11,986 nt of DNA, from assembly GCA_945871455.1 (NCBI GenBank), contig CAMBXJ010000072.1, positions 1 to 11,986 on the forward strand, read 5' to 3'. This DNA comes from Asaia bogorensis (GTDB lineage: Bacteria; Pseudomonadota; Alphaproteobacteria; Acetobacterales; Acetobacteraceae). Of this stretch, positions 1 through 6,136 are shown in pieces. Every line of letters begins with the position of its first letter. Within the stretch, counting starts at the first letter, position 1. Made by a program: the position numbers and the translations under genes. The notes below the pieces were generated by a model, which was not told the DNA's origin, did not search any database, and saw nothing but the letters and a program-made list of their open reading frames with translations.

Positions 1-21
1 GTGTCGGCGACCGCGGACGCA

Positions 22-825
22 CTACAATAGGCCCTGGGCCTTGAAACTGATCCAGCGGTTACCGCCGATAACGATGTGGTCGAACAGCTTGATCCCCAGC
101 GCGTCGGCGGCGCGCCTGACCTCCTGCGTCATCACGACATCCTCCCTGGACGGTGCGGGATCGCCGCTGGGGTGATTGTGCACCAGGATCAGCGCATTCG
201 CATGGAGCTCCAGCGCGCGCTTGACAACCTCCCGAGGATAGACCGGGGCACGGTCGATCGTGCCCTGGGTCAACATTTCGTCCGCGATCAGACGGTTCTT
301 GGTGTCCAGGAACAGGACGCGGACCTGCTCCAAAACCTCATGCGCCAGGGCCGCGGTCAGATACTCGATCAGCCGATCCCAATTCGTCAGGACCGGCTTT
401 TCCTTCACCGACGCACGGATCAGCCGGATCGAGGCCGCTTGCACGACCTTGATCGCGGCGGCGCCCGCTTCTCCCAACCCATCGATGTGCAGCAGATCCG
501 CGAGGGGGGCCGCGATCACATTCGCGAACGTGCCGAAGCGTGCCAGCAAAGCACGCGCGATCGGTTTCGTGTCCCGCCTAGGCAGGGCCAGGAACAGGAT
601 CATTTCCAGCATTTCGTGGTCCGCCAGCGCGGCGGGTCCCGCGGTCAGCAGACGGTCGCGCATGCGGGAACGATGGCCCTCGGCGCCGTGTGTGGCCGGT
701 TTGGGCGCGGACGACAGGCCGGCCGGCGGGGCCATCAGGTCCAGCAAGGGCTGCGCCTCGGCTACGCCAGATGGTTTCGGACCGGTTGGTTTGCTGTCGC
801 GGGCCATTCCCTGCCGTCGGACCAT
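22..825 (-). CDS. radC: RadC family JAMM/MPN-domain protein
   Basis: This 267-residue protein belongs to the RadC (UPF0758) family. After a Pro/Ala-rich tail of about 45 residues comes a helix-hairpin-helix region (about 48-135, with IDGLGEAGA at 114-122). The JAB/MPN domain follows (about 145-267) and carries the complete JAMM zinc motif: H216-N-H218, then seven residues, S226, two residues, D229. The fold is that of a metal-dependent hydrolase. The old name as a DNA-repair gene is historical, and the cellular role of chromosomal RadC is not settled. The gene lies 88 bp downstream of map on the same strand, so the two are probably cotranscribed, a common alphaproteobacterial pairing. The start at 825 has GAGG about 7 nt upstream; a second Met at residue 7 is possible but has a purine run directly against it. 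Only 21 bases of the window lie downstream and no terminator is visible. Family is certain; function is not. Confidence 0.95.
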   Translation of the reverse strand: MVRRQGMARDSKPTGPKPSGVAEAQPLLDLMAPPAGLSSAPKPATHGAEGHRSRMRDRLLTAGPAALADHEMLEMILFLALPRRDTKPIARALLARFGTFANVIAAPLADLLHIDGLGEAGAAAIKVVQAASIRLIRASVKEKPVLTNWDRLIEYLTAALAHEVLEQVRVLFLDTKNRLIADEMLTQGTIDRAPVYPREVVKRALELHANALILVHNHPSGDPAPSREDVVMTQEVRRAADALGIKLFDHIVIGGNRWISFKAQGLL

Positions 826-913
826 GGGATGGCCTCATTCTACGGCGGTTTCCTTTCCGATCAGCTAACGCCGACAGGTGGAGTGAGCTGGTTGGGAGAT
901 CGCCAGTGCCCGC

Positions 914-1714
914 CTACCCGAGCGGCGGCTTGTCCATGCCGGCGGGCGAGAGGGTGAAGATTTCGCAGCCGGCGTCGGTGACGCCGATCATGTGCTCGAA
1001 CTGAGCCGAAAGGCTGCGATCGCGCGTCACCGCGGTCCACCCGTCGTCCAGCACTTTCACCTCTGGCCGCCCGGCATTGACCATCGGTTCGATGGTAAAA
1101 AACATCCCGGGACGCAGCACGGGGCCTTCGCCGGGACGGCCAAAATGCAGCACGTTGGGTGGTTCGTGAAAGCGTCGGCCGATCCCGTGGCCGCAGAAAT
1201 CGCGCACGACGCTGAAACGGTGGCCTTCCACGAAGACCTGGATCGCGTGGCCGACATCGCCCAGGGTCGCGCCAGGACGCACCTTCGCGATGCCGCGCAT
1301 CAGCGACTCGTAGGTCACGTCGATCAGGTTGCGCGCGCGGGTGTTGGGTGTTCCGGCCGCATACATGCGCGAAGAATCGCCGTGCCAGCCGTTCAGGATC
1401 ACGGTCACATCGATATTAAGGACGTCCCCGTTCTCCAGCTTCCGATCGCCCGGAATGCCATGGCACACGACGTGATTGATCGAGGTACAGATCGACTTGG
1501 GATAGCCGCGATAGTTCAATGGAGCGGGCACGGCGCCGCGCGTGACGATGAAGTCATGGCAAAGACGGTCAAGGGTCGCGGTCGCCACGCCCGGACGGAC
1601 GTGCTCCTGGATCATGTCCAAGGTTTCCGCGGCCAGGCGCCCGGCGGCGCGCATCGCGGGAAAATCCTCCGGCGCATGAATTGTGATCTTTTTCGCCTCG
1701 GCCCCGCCGTCCAT
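914..1714 (-). CDS. map: Type I methionine aminopeptidase
   Basis: The enzyme removes the N-terminal methionine from nascent proteins in the cytosol. The 266-residue product has the whole pita-bread fold of the M24A family and all five metal ligands: D102 (NIDVT), D113 (HGDSS), H176 (GHGIG), E209 (TIEPM) and E240 (QFEHM). H85 (CHGIP) and H183 match the substrate-side histidines of the E. coli enzyme. Length is normal for a bacterial type Ia enzyme and there is no N-terminal zinc-finger extension. The start at 1714 is supported by GGAG (reverse complement of 1723-1726) 8 nt upstream. A possible -35, TTGACC (reverse complement of 1754-1759), lies in the divergent spacer, but a matching -10 is weak. 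radC follows on the same strand after 88 bp. Confidence 0.97.
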   Translation of the reverse strand: MDGGAEAKKITIHAPEDFPAMRAAGRLAAETLDMIQEHVRPGVATATLDRLCHDFIVTRGAVPAPLNYRGYPKSICTSINHVVCHGIPGDRKLENGDVLNIDVTVILNGWHGDSSRMYAAGTPNTRARNLIDVTYESLMRGIAKVRPGATLGDVGHAIQVFVEGHRFSVVRDFCGHGIGRRFHEPPNVLHFGRPGEGPVLRPGMFFTIEPMVNAGRPEVKVLDDGWTAVTRDRSLSAQFEHMIGVTDAGCEIFTLSPAGMDKPPLG

Positions 1715-1917
1715 TTGTCGCGCTCCGCCCGTCCATCATCCAATTGCCACGCCGGTCAACATGCGCAACCGGCCGGCGTCCTGCAAGGGCAGACCGGCAT
1801 GTGGCAACCGAGGACAGGCATGCATGTGACTGCCTTGGCGCTGCCATGCGGTCCCCCATTTGGGCGTCCCCCATTCAGGCGATAGCCGATTGGCGGGATT
1901 CGCGGTAAGGGAGGGCC
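1715..1917. promoter_or_regulatory. Divergent spacer between map and the dipeptidase-rpiA unit
   Basis: These 203 bp separate genes transcribed away from each other, so both promoters should lie here. On the map side there is a TTGACC box (reverse complement of 1754-1759) without a convincing -10. On the dipeptidase side no good -35/-10 pair is visible; the clear signal is the ribosome binding site GGGAGGG just before the ATG at 1918. A 10-bp direct repeat at 1851-1875 (separate entry) lies in the dipeptidase half. Reading frames crossing this spacer are shadows. Confidence 0.5.
1851..1875. repeat. Pair of 10-bp direct repeats in the dipeptidase leader
   Basis: GTCCCCCATT occurs at 1851-1860 and again at 1866-1875, a period of 15 bp. 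The pair lies 43-67 bp upstream of the dipeptidase start codon. It could be a tandem protein-binding site or a chance duplication; nothing in the sequence decides this. Confidence 0.5.
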
Positions 1918-2847
1918 ATGATTATCGACATGCATACCCATGCAGGGCGCCCCCGCCGCACAGGCGATGTCGACCGCGCGGTCCTGGCGACGATGCGTCC
2001 GGCCGGGGTGGCGGCGGCGGTCGTGTCGGCCATCGGGGATATCCCGATGATCCGCCGCAATCCGGAAACCATGCGGCTGGAGAAATTCCGCGACCCTGAC
2101 CCCGGCGAATGCCTGGAAGCGGTGAACGGCTACTTGGCGAGTTTCGAGGCCGCTGGCATGCGCATCGCCCGCGAGCCCGACGACATCCGCCTCGACGATC
2201 CATCTTTGGTGCTGGCCGTGGAAGGTTGCGATTTCCTGGAAGGCGACCTGGACCGGTTGGACCAGGTGGAAACGCGGGGCGTGCGCAGCATCCAACTGAC
2301 GCATTACCTGGTCAACGAAACCGGCGACATCCAGACAGAAGCCCCGGTGCATGGGGGCCTGACCCGCTTCGGCGCTGAGGCGGTCCGGCGGATGAACCGG
2401 ATCGGCGTGATCGTCGATGTGGCGCATTGTTCCGAGGACACGGTGAAGGGCGTTGCCGCCGCGGCGACGAAGCCGTTCCTGTGCACCCATGCCAACCTGA
2501 AGGAGCCCGGGCACCCGGACGGGGACCATCCTCGCTTCATCAGCCTTGACTATGCCAGGATGGTCGCGGACTCGGGCGGCGTGATCGGCGCCTGGATCTC
2601 GGTGCTGACCCGGGAGAAGCTGCCTGGCCTGATCCGCCATCTGTTCCGCACAATCGATGCCGTCGGGATCGACCATGCCGGCATCGGCACCGATCTTCCG
2701 GCCGGGGTGGCGCGGACCGAACTGCCGAATTTTTCCCGCCATCCGGAAATCGTCGCCGCCTTGCGCGATCGCGGATTGTCCGATGCCGATGTGGAGAAAG
2801 TCTGCTCGGGCAACTGGCTGCGGGTGTTTCGCGCGGTGCGCGCATGA
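1918..2847 (+). CDS. M19-family (membrane dipeptidase-like) metallopeptidase, cytosolic
   Basis: The 309-residue product is a TIM-barrel metal hydrolase of the renal dipeptidase family (M19), which cleaves dipeptides, some with a D-residue at the C-terminal side. Visible family positions are H6 (DMHTH), bridging E102 (VEGCDF), H170 (DVAHCS), H191 (CTHAN), D259 (GTDLPAG) and the C-terminal signature SGNWLRVF (298-304). There is no signal peptide or membrane segment, so despite the family name it should act in the cytosol. It is somewhat shorter than typical members (about 350-400). The metal motif near the N-terminus is H-T-H instead of the usual H-x-D, so residue 8 is His where family members carry Asp. 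A strong ribosome binding site (GGGAGGG) precedes the ATG. Its stop overlaps the rpiA start as ATGA. The substrate cannot be told from sequence; a related amidohydrolase activity is possible. Confidence 0.85.
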   Translation: MIIDMHTHAGRPRRTGDVDRAVLATMRPAGVAAAVVSAIGDIPMIRRNPETMRLEKFRDPDPGECLEAVNGYLASFEAAGMRIAREPDDIRLDDPSLVLAVEGCDFLEGDLDRLDQVETRGVRSIQLTHYLVNETGDIQTEAPVHGGLTRFGAEAVRRMNRIGVIVDVAHCSEDTVKGVAAAATKPFLCTHANLKEPGHPDGDHPRFISLDYARMVADSGGVIGAWISVLTREKLPGLIRHLFRTIDAVGIDHAGIGTDLPAGVARTELPNFSRHPEIVAALRDRGLSDADVEKVCSGNWLRVFRAVRA

Positions 2848-3614
2848 GCGGCGCGGAAGATCAGAAGCGAATTGCGGCGCTGGCAGCGGTCGAGATGGTC
2901 AAATCGGGGCAGCTTGTTGGGCTCGGCACCGGTTCGACCGCGGAAATCGCCATTGATGGTCTGATCGAACGGGCGCGGACCGGATTACGGATCGACTGCG
3001 TGCCCACCTCCGAGCGTAGCGCGATCCGCGCCAAGGCCGGCGGGTTGACGGTGCTGGCCGAACCGCCGGCGGACCGGACGATCGACATCACGATCGATGG
3101 AGCCGACCAGATAGAACAGGGCACGCTCAACCTGATCAAAGGTCTGGGCGGCGCCCTGCTGTGGGAAAAGATTGTCGCGGCGTCGACAAGCACCCTGGTG
3201 ATTATCGCCGATTGCTCGAAGCTGGTGGCACGGTTGGGCGGCCCCGTGCCGGTCCCGGTGGAAGTTGTACGATTCGGCTGGCAGAGCACGGCAACGCGGC
3301 TGGCCGAGCTGGGGTGCCGACCGGTGGTGCGCCGGGTGGACGATGCGGTGTTCCGGACCGATAGCGGCAATCTGATCGTCGATTGCCACTTCGAGGTTAT
3401 CGCGAATGCCGCGGAACTGGAGCTCCGGTTGTCGAGTGTCGTGGGGGTTGTCGAAACCGGGCTGTTTGTCGACATGACGTCGCAGGCCGTGGTTGGCTCG
3501 GAATCGGGCGTCCGAATCTACCACCGCCAGGGCGCGCCGCCCGAATCGGTTATCGGCTTCATCCGCCCGATATCACACGACCTTGCCGACCAAGGCCCCG
3601 ATCCCAGCGGTTAG
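2844..3614 (+). CDS. rpiA: Ribose-5-phosphate isomerase A
   Basis: RpiA interconverts ribose 5-phosphate and ribulose 5-phosphate in the pentose phosphate pathway. The 256-residue product has the phosphate-binding loop GLGTGST (26-32), TSERS (55-59), the acidic motif DGAD (85-88), K99 in IKG, catalytic E108 (WEK, E. coli E103) and ADCSK (122-126). Three positions beside the active site differ from the usual family sequence: DGADQ for DGADE, KGLGG for KGGGG, and LLWEK for LLREK. The catalytic residues are retained, so it is probably active. The family core ends near GVRIY (222-226); the last 30 residues are an extra tail whose final 13 codons and stop overlap the convergent transporter gene. 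Translation probably depends on coupling, because the start overlaps the upstream dipeptidase stop (ATGA) and there is no clear ribosome binding site. Confidence 0.93.
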   Translation: MSGAEDQKRIAALAAVEMVKSGQLVGLGTGSTAEIAIDGLIERARTGLRIDCVPTSERSAIRAKAGGLTVLAEPPADRTIDITIDGADQIEQGTLNLIKGLGGALLWEKIVAASTSTLVIIADCSKLVARLGGPVPVPVEVVRFGWQSTATRLAELGCRPVVRRVDDAVFRTDSGNLIVDCHFEVIANAAELELRLSSVVGVVETGLFVDMTSQAVVGSESGVRIYHRQGAPPESVIGFIRPISHDLADQGPDPSG

Positions 3615-4268
3615 CGCCATCGCCAGCGCCCCCCAGAATGTCACGCGCATCATGCCCGTCGTGACGTTGGCGCCGCCTGCCTGCGCGCCGATTCCGCCAA
3701 GCAGGGCCAGAAACGCCAGTGACGCGGCCGATACGATCGGCACCAGCATCGCGGTCGGCGCGACAACTACCATGGCCAGCGGCATCGCGGCACCGACGGC
3801 GAACGTCGCGGCCGATGTCAGCGCCGCCTGAATCGGACGCGCCGTGGTGATTTCTGAAATCCCCAATTCGTCCAACGCATGGGCGCCGAGTGCGTCCTTG
3901 ACCATCAACTGTTCCGCCACCTGTCGGGCCAGGGCCGGTTCCACGCCTCGCTTCACATAGATTTGCGAAAGCTCGTCGTGTTCGATCTCGGGGTGGTCGG
4001 CCAGCTCGGAGCGCTCGCGGTTGAGATCGGCTTCTTCGGTGTCGGATTGTGAGCTGACCGACACATATTCGCCGGCGGCCATCGACATCGCTCCGGCCAC
4101 AAGCCCCGCGGTTCCGGCGAGCAATACGTCCGAGGTTGGCGCGGCCGCGGCGGCGACACCCACGATCAGGCTGGCGGTCGAAACGATGCCGTCGTTCGCG
4201 CCGAGGACCGCGGCACGCAGCCAGCCGATGCGCAGGATGAAATGGCTTTCCGAGTGCAGGCGGCTCAT
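3573..4268 (-). CDS. VIT1/CCC1-family iron/manganese transporter
   Basis: This 231-residue inner-membrane protein matches the VIT family, proton-coupled exporters or sequestering transporters of Fe2+ and Mn2+. The first membrane helix (about 17-40) contains the signature LGANDGIVST with D26. The second (about 47-66) contains AGAMSMAAGEY with Met and Glu at the metal path. A charged cytosolic segment (about 75-145), rich in Glu (E95, E97, E100, E110, E119), corresponds to the metal-binding domain. Three further helices lie at about 147-170, 172-195 and 206-229, giving the five expected. Length is normal. A purine-rich AAGAG lies about 7 nt before the ATG. It stands alone on its strand; a GATAAT box (reverse complement of 4350-4355) might be its -10, with no good -35. 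Its 3' end overlaps rpiA by 42 bp, tail to tail. The metal specificity is inferred from the family only. Confidence 0.92.
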   Translation of the reverse strand: MSRLHSESHFILRIGWLRAAVLGANDGIVSTASLIVGVAAAAAPTSDVLLAGTAGLVAGAMSMAAGEYVSVSSQSDTEEADLNRERSELADHPEIEHDELSQIYVKRGVEPALARQVAEQLMVKDALGAHALDELGISEITTARPIQAALTSAATFAVGAAMPLAMVVVAPTAMLVPIVSAASLAFLALLGGIGAQAGGANVTTGMMRVTFWGALAMALTAGIGALVGKVV

Positions 4269-4381
4269 GCGGGTCTCTTCCGTCCGTTGGTTGACGCGCC
4301 CTGCCAGCTGGGAAGCCGGGGCAAACGGAGGCTATTCACTCCCAAGGAAATTATCGCAAGTGATGGATTTTCGCATCGAGC

Positions 4382-4402
4382 CGCCGGCAGCCGCGGCCGG
4401 CG
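4382..4402 (-). terminator. GC-rich hairpin downstream of the carboxypeptidase gene
   Basis: A perfect 7-bp stem (CGCCGGC and GCCGGCG, 7-nt loop) starts about 50 bp after the carboxypeptidase stop codon. No T-run follows directly on the minus strand (only a GAAAATC several bases on), so it is a weak candidate for an intrinsic terminator. It could equally be a chance GC hairpin in the leader of the VIT gene. Confidence 0.25.
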
Positions 4403-4452
4403 CTGTCCACGCAAATTGGTGACAGCCCGTACTGGATGGCTGCTCGGGGCGC

Positions 4453-5697
4453 TTACCGGCTTGCGACCTGGCGAATATCGGTCTTCTGGATCAGACACGG
4501 TACCTTGCGCTTTGCCAGGGTCACGCAGGCGGATTGAGCGTCGGTCGGACTGAGGTTGGTCACCTTGGCGCGCCAGACGGTTCGCCGGTTCACGGTCGCG
4601 GATTCGACCCCGACATCCCCCCCATCGGCCACTTTGCGGCCCGAAGCCGCGGCGTCACGCGCGGCCTTTTCCGTGGCGAAACTGCCAACCTGAATTGCCC
4701 AGGTCGGGACCGGCGCGCGCGGGCGAGCAGCCGCCTTGGCCGGCTCTGGCGGCGGGCGTGGGGTTTCCACGCGCGGTGCGGCCTGGGCTGCGGACACCAA
4801 CGAGAAACGGCTTGGCGTCTGAATTGCCACCTGGATGTTGCGTCGATCGGTGGGCACGTCCAGGCGATCGAACCCGGCGTTCAACAAGGACGCCATATGT
4901 CCCGCTCGCTCCCCGGACGAGGCAGCGCCGAGGACGACACCGATCAGGCGGACCCCGCCACGCGTGGCGCTGGTCACCAGGTTGTAGCCAGACGCGTGGG
5001 TGTAGCCGGTCTTGAGGCCGTCGGCCCCTGGATAGGTGTAGAGCATGCGATCGTGGTTATGGATCACGCGGTGCTGCCAGACGAAGGTCGGGGTCGAGAA
5101 ATAGCCATAGAATGACGGAAAATCCCCGATCAGGCGACGTGCGAGGATCGCCATGTCCCGCGCGGTCGTCACCTGATCCGAGTCCGGCAATCCGGACGCA
5201 TTCTGGAACATGGTACGGCTCATTCCTAGGGCACGGGCGCGCAGGGTCATCATGCGGGCGAACCGCTCCTCCGTCCCGCCCAGCAGTTCACCGAGCGCGG
5301 CGGCGGCGTCGTTGGCCGATTTGGTGACGAGGCCCTGAATTGCCTGGTCGACGGTGATGCGGGTGCCGGGAAGCAGTCCAAGCTTCGTCGGTTCCATCGA
5401 TGCGGCGTAGGCTGACACCGGGACATATTGATCAAGGGCGATACGGCGATCCCGCAGCGCTTCGAACGCCATATACAGTGTCATCATTTTCACAAGGCTG
5501 GCTGGATAGCGTTCCGCATCGGGATTCGCGGCACCCAGCACTTCCCCGGTGGCGGCGTTGACGAGGATCGAGCTGTAGCGCGCCGATCCGACCTGCGCCC
5601 ATGCCGGGCGCACGCACAAAATCACCGCGAGCACGGTCAAAGCCGAAAAGAGCCAACCCATACGGGGCGTGTGGCGACGCTGCACCGGCAGTGTCAT
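4453..5697 (-). CDS. D-alanyl-D-alanine carboxypeptidase (PBP5-like, S11) with C-terminal SPOR domain
   Basis: The enzyme trims the terminal D-Ala from peptidoglycan pentapeptides in the periplasm. Counting from the first Met of the frame (5709), a signal peptide ends at about residue 38 (AWA/QV). The penicillin-binding motifs are S71-L-V-K74, S131-A-N133 and K233-T-G235, all intact. The PBP5 C-terminal beta domain and amphipathic anchor are not recognisable. Instead a Pro/Ala linker (about 308-335) leads to a SPOR domain (about 336-412, WAIQVGSF), a fold that binds denuded glycan at the division septum. I chose the start at residue 5 (5697) because GGAGAG lies about 4-6 nt before it, while the first ATG (5709) has no ribosome binding site and itself contributes to that motif. 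The gene is divergent from the phasin gene and appears monocistronic. Septal location is inferred from the SPOR domain. Confidence 0.95.
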   Translation of the reverse strand: MTLPVQRRHTPRMGWLFSALTVLAVILCVRPAWAQVGSARYSSILVNAATGEVLGAANPDAERYPASLVKMMTLYMAFEALRDRRIALDQYVPVSAYAASMEPTKLGLLPGTRITVDQAIQGLVTKSANDAAAALGELLGGTEERFARMMTLRARALGMSRTMFQNASGLPDSDQVTTARDMAILARRLIGDFPSFYGYFSTPTFVWQHRVIHNHDRMLYTYPGADGLKTGYTHASGYNLVTSATRGGVRLIGVVLGAASSGERAGHMASLLNAGFDRLDVPTDRRNIQVAIQTPSRFSLVSAAQAAPRVETPRPPPEPAKAAARPRAPVPTWAIQVGSFATEKAARDAAASGRKVADGGDVGVESATVNRRTVWRAKVTNLSPTDAQSACVTLAKRKVPCLIQKTDIRQVASR

Positions 5698-5756
5698 TCG
5701 TCTCTCCATGATCGCGGCTGGAGAAATCTACGGGGTGGTGGTTTGATCTGTCCAGT

Positions 5757-5815
5757 CGTAAATTTTCCGAAAATTGAAAAATGTTAACGGGTTATCTGGT
5801 GTTGTTCACAATTTC
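5757..5815 (-). promoter_or_regulatory. AT-rich upstream region of the carboxypeptidase, probable promoter
   Basis: The segment is strikingly AT-rich against the GC-rich surroundings. On the minus strand TTGTGA (5806-5811) and GTTAAC (5783-5788) are 17 bp apart and form a mediocre -35/-10 pair. Between them and the gene lies a perfect inverted repeat, AATTTTC-C-GAAAATT (5761-5775), which could be an operator or an early transcript hairpin. Confidence 0.4.
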
Positions 5816-5978
5816 ATCAGCAACGCGCCATTCAGGCGGAGTCGCTATCGCGTGGAAATGCGTGGCCCCCTGATCCGGTTCCTGGGATCTGGCCTGTCAA
5901 AACCGTGACGCTGAAGCCCCCTGTCCATAGGACGGATCCCCCTGCATTGGCGTGTCATATGACCGCCTCACGATATTT

Positions 5979-5993
5979 TTGTGCATCGCACAA
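5979..5993. promoter_or_regulatory. Operator-like inverted repeat upstream of the phasin -35
   Basis: TTGTGC-ATC-GCACAA is a perfect 6-bp inverted repeat with a 3-nt spacer. Its core, TGC-N3-GCA, matches the centre of the CTGC-N3-GCAG operator that I recall being described for PhaR, the repressor of phasin genes in Paracoccus/Rhodobacter. It ends 7 bp before the candidate -35 box. The binding protein is inferred. Confidence 0.5.
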
Positions 5994-6000
5994 TTTCCGC

Positions 6001-6029
6001 TTGAACGGGCCAGGAGGCATCTCTATATG
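6001..6029 (+). promoter_or_regulatory. Candidate sigma-70 promoter of the phasin gene
   Basis: TTGAAC (6001-6006) and TATATG (6024-6029) are separated by 17 bp, each matching four of six consensus positions. Transcription would begin near 6036 and give a leader of about 100 nt before the phasin ATG. The TGC-N3-GCA inverted repeats on both sides support this placement. Confidence 0.5.
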
Positions 6030-6033
6030 CCGT

Positions 6034-6056
6034 TTGTGTTGCGGTGCAGCAAACAA
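6034..6056. promoter_or_regulatory. Second inverted repeat, at the predicted phasin transcription start
   Basis: TTGTGTTGC and GCAAACAA pair with one bulged G around a 6-nt loop. Inside it, TTGCGGTGCAG (6039-6049) again contains TGC-N3-GCA. It begins about where transcription should start, a position from which a bound repressor would block initiation. As RNA it could form a weak 5' hairpin. Confidence 0.4.
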
Positions 6057-6136
6057 TGCGGCCGCGGAAATGCAGCAGGACGCGTATGGCACGCTGTCTG
6101 CGATTGCCGGCCAGTGGCCCTATTTGGAGAATCATC

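Larger units (their letters stand above)
5698..6136. other. Intergenic region between the carboxypeptidase and phasin genes
   Basis: This stretch of about 440 bp has no credible gene; short open frames in it lack ribosome binding sites and family features. It holds an AT-rich segment near the carboxypeptidase (5757-5815), a middle part (about 5816-5950) in which I see nothing, and a phasin promoter region (5979-6056) with two inverted repeats. A 9-bp direct repeat, CACAATTTC, occurs at 5807-5815 and 5989-5997, each copy at the edge of a TTGT...ACAA inverted repeat. A 10-bp palindrome GTCATATGAC is at 5954-5963. Confidence 0.6.

Noticed and set aside
22..825. radC as a mark of a mobile or defence island
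   Set aside because: RadC homologues do occur on mobile elements, but here the gene sits in the ordinary map-radC pair with no integrase, repeat boundary or composition shift.
76..2742. Long frames opposite radC (76-957), map (992-1885) and the dipeptidase (1756-2742)
   Set aside because: Each is a shadow of a well-supported gene on the other strand and carries no motif of its own.
5954..5963. The 10-bp palindrome GTCATATGAC as an operator
   Set aside because: About a dozen 10-bp perfect palindromes are expected by chance in a window of this size, and it has no clear placement relative to a promoter box.
6044..6136. A longer phasin N-terminus starting at 6044
   Set aside because: No ribosome binding site precedes it, the added residues are Arg/Cys-rich and unlike phasins, and the stretch overlaps promoter signals. 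The ATG at 6137 has a good ribosome binding site.
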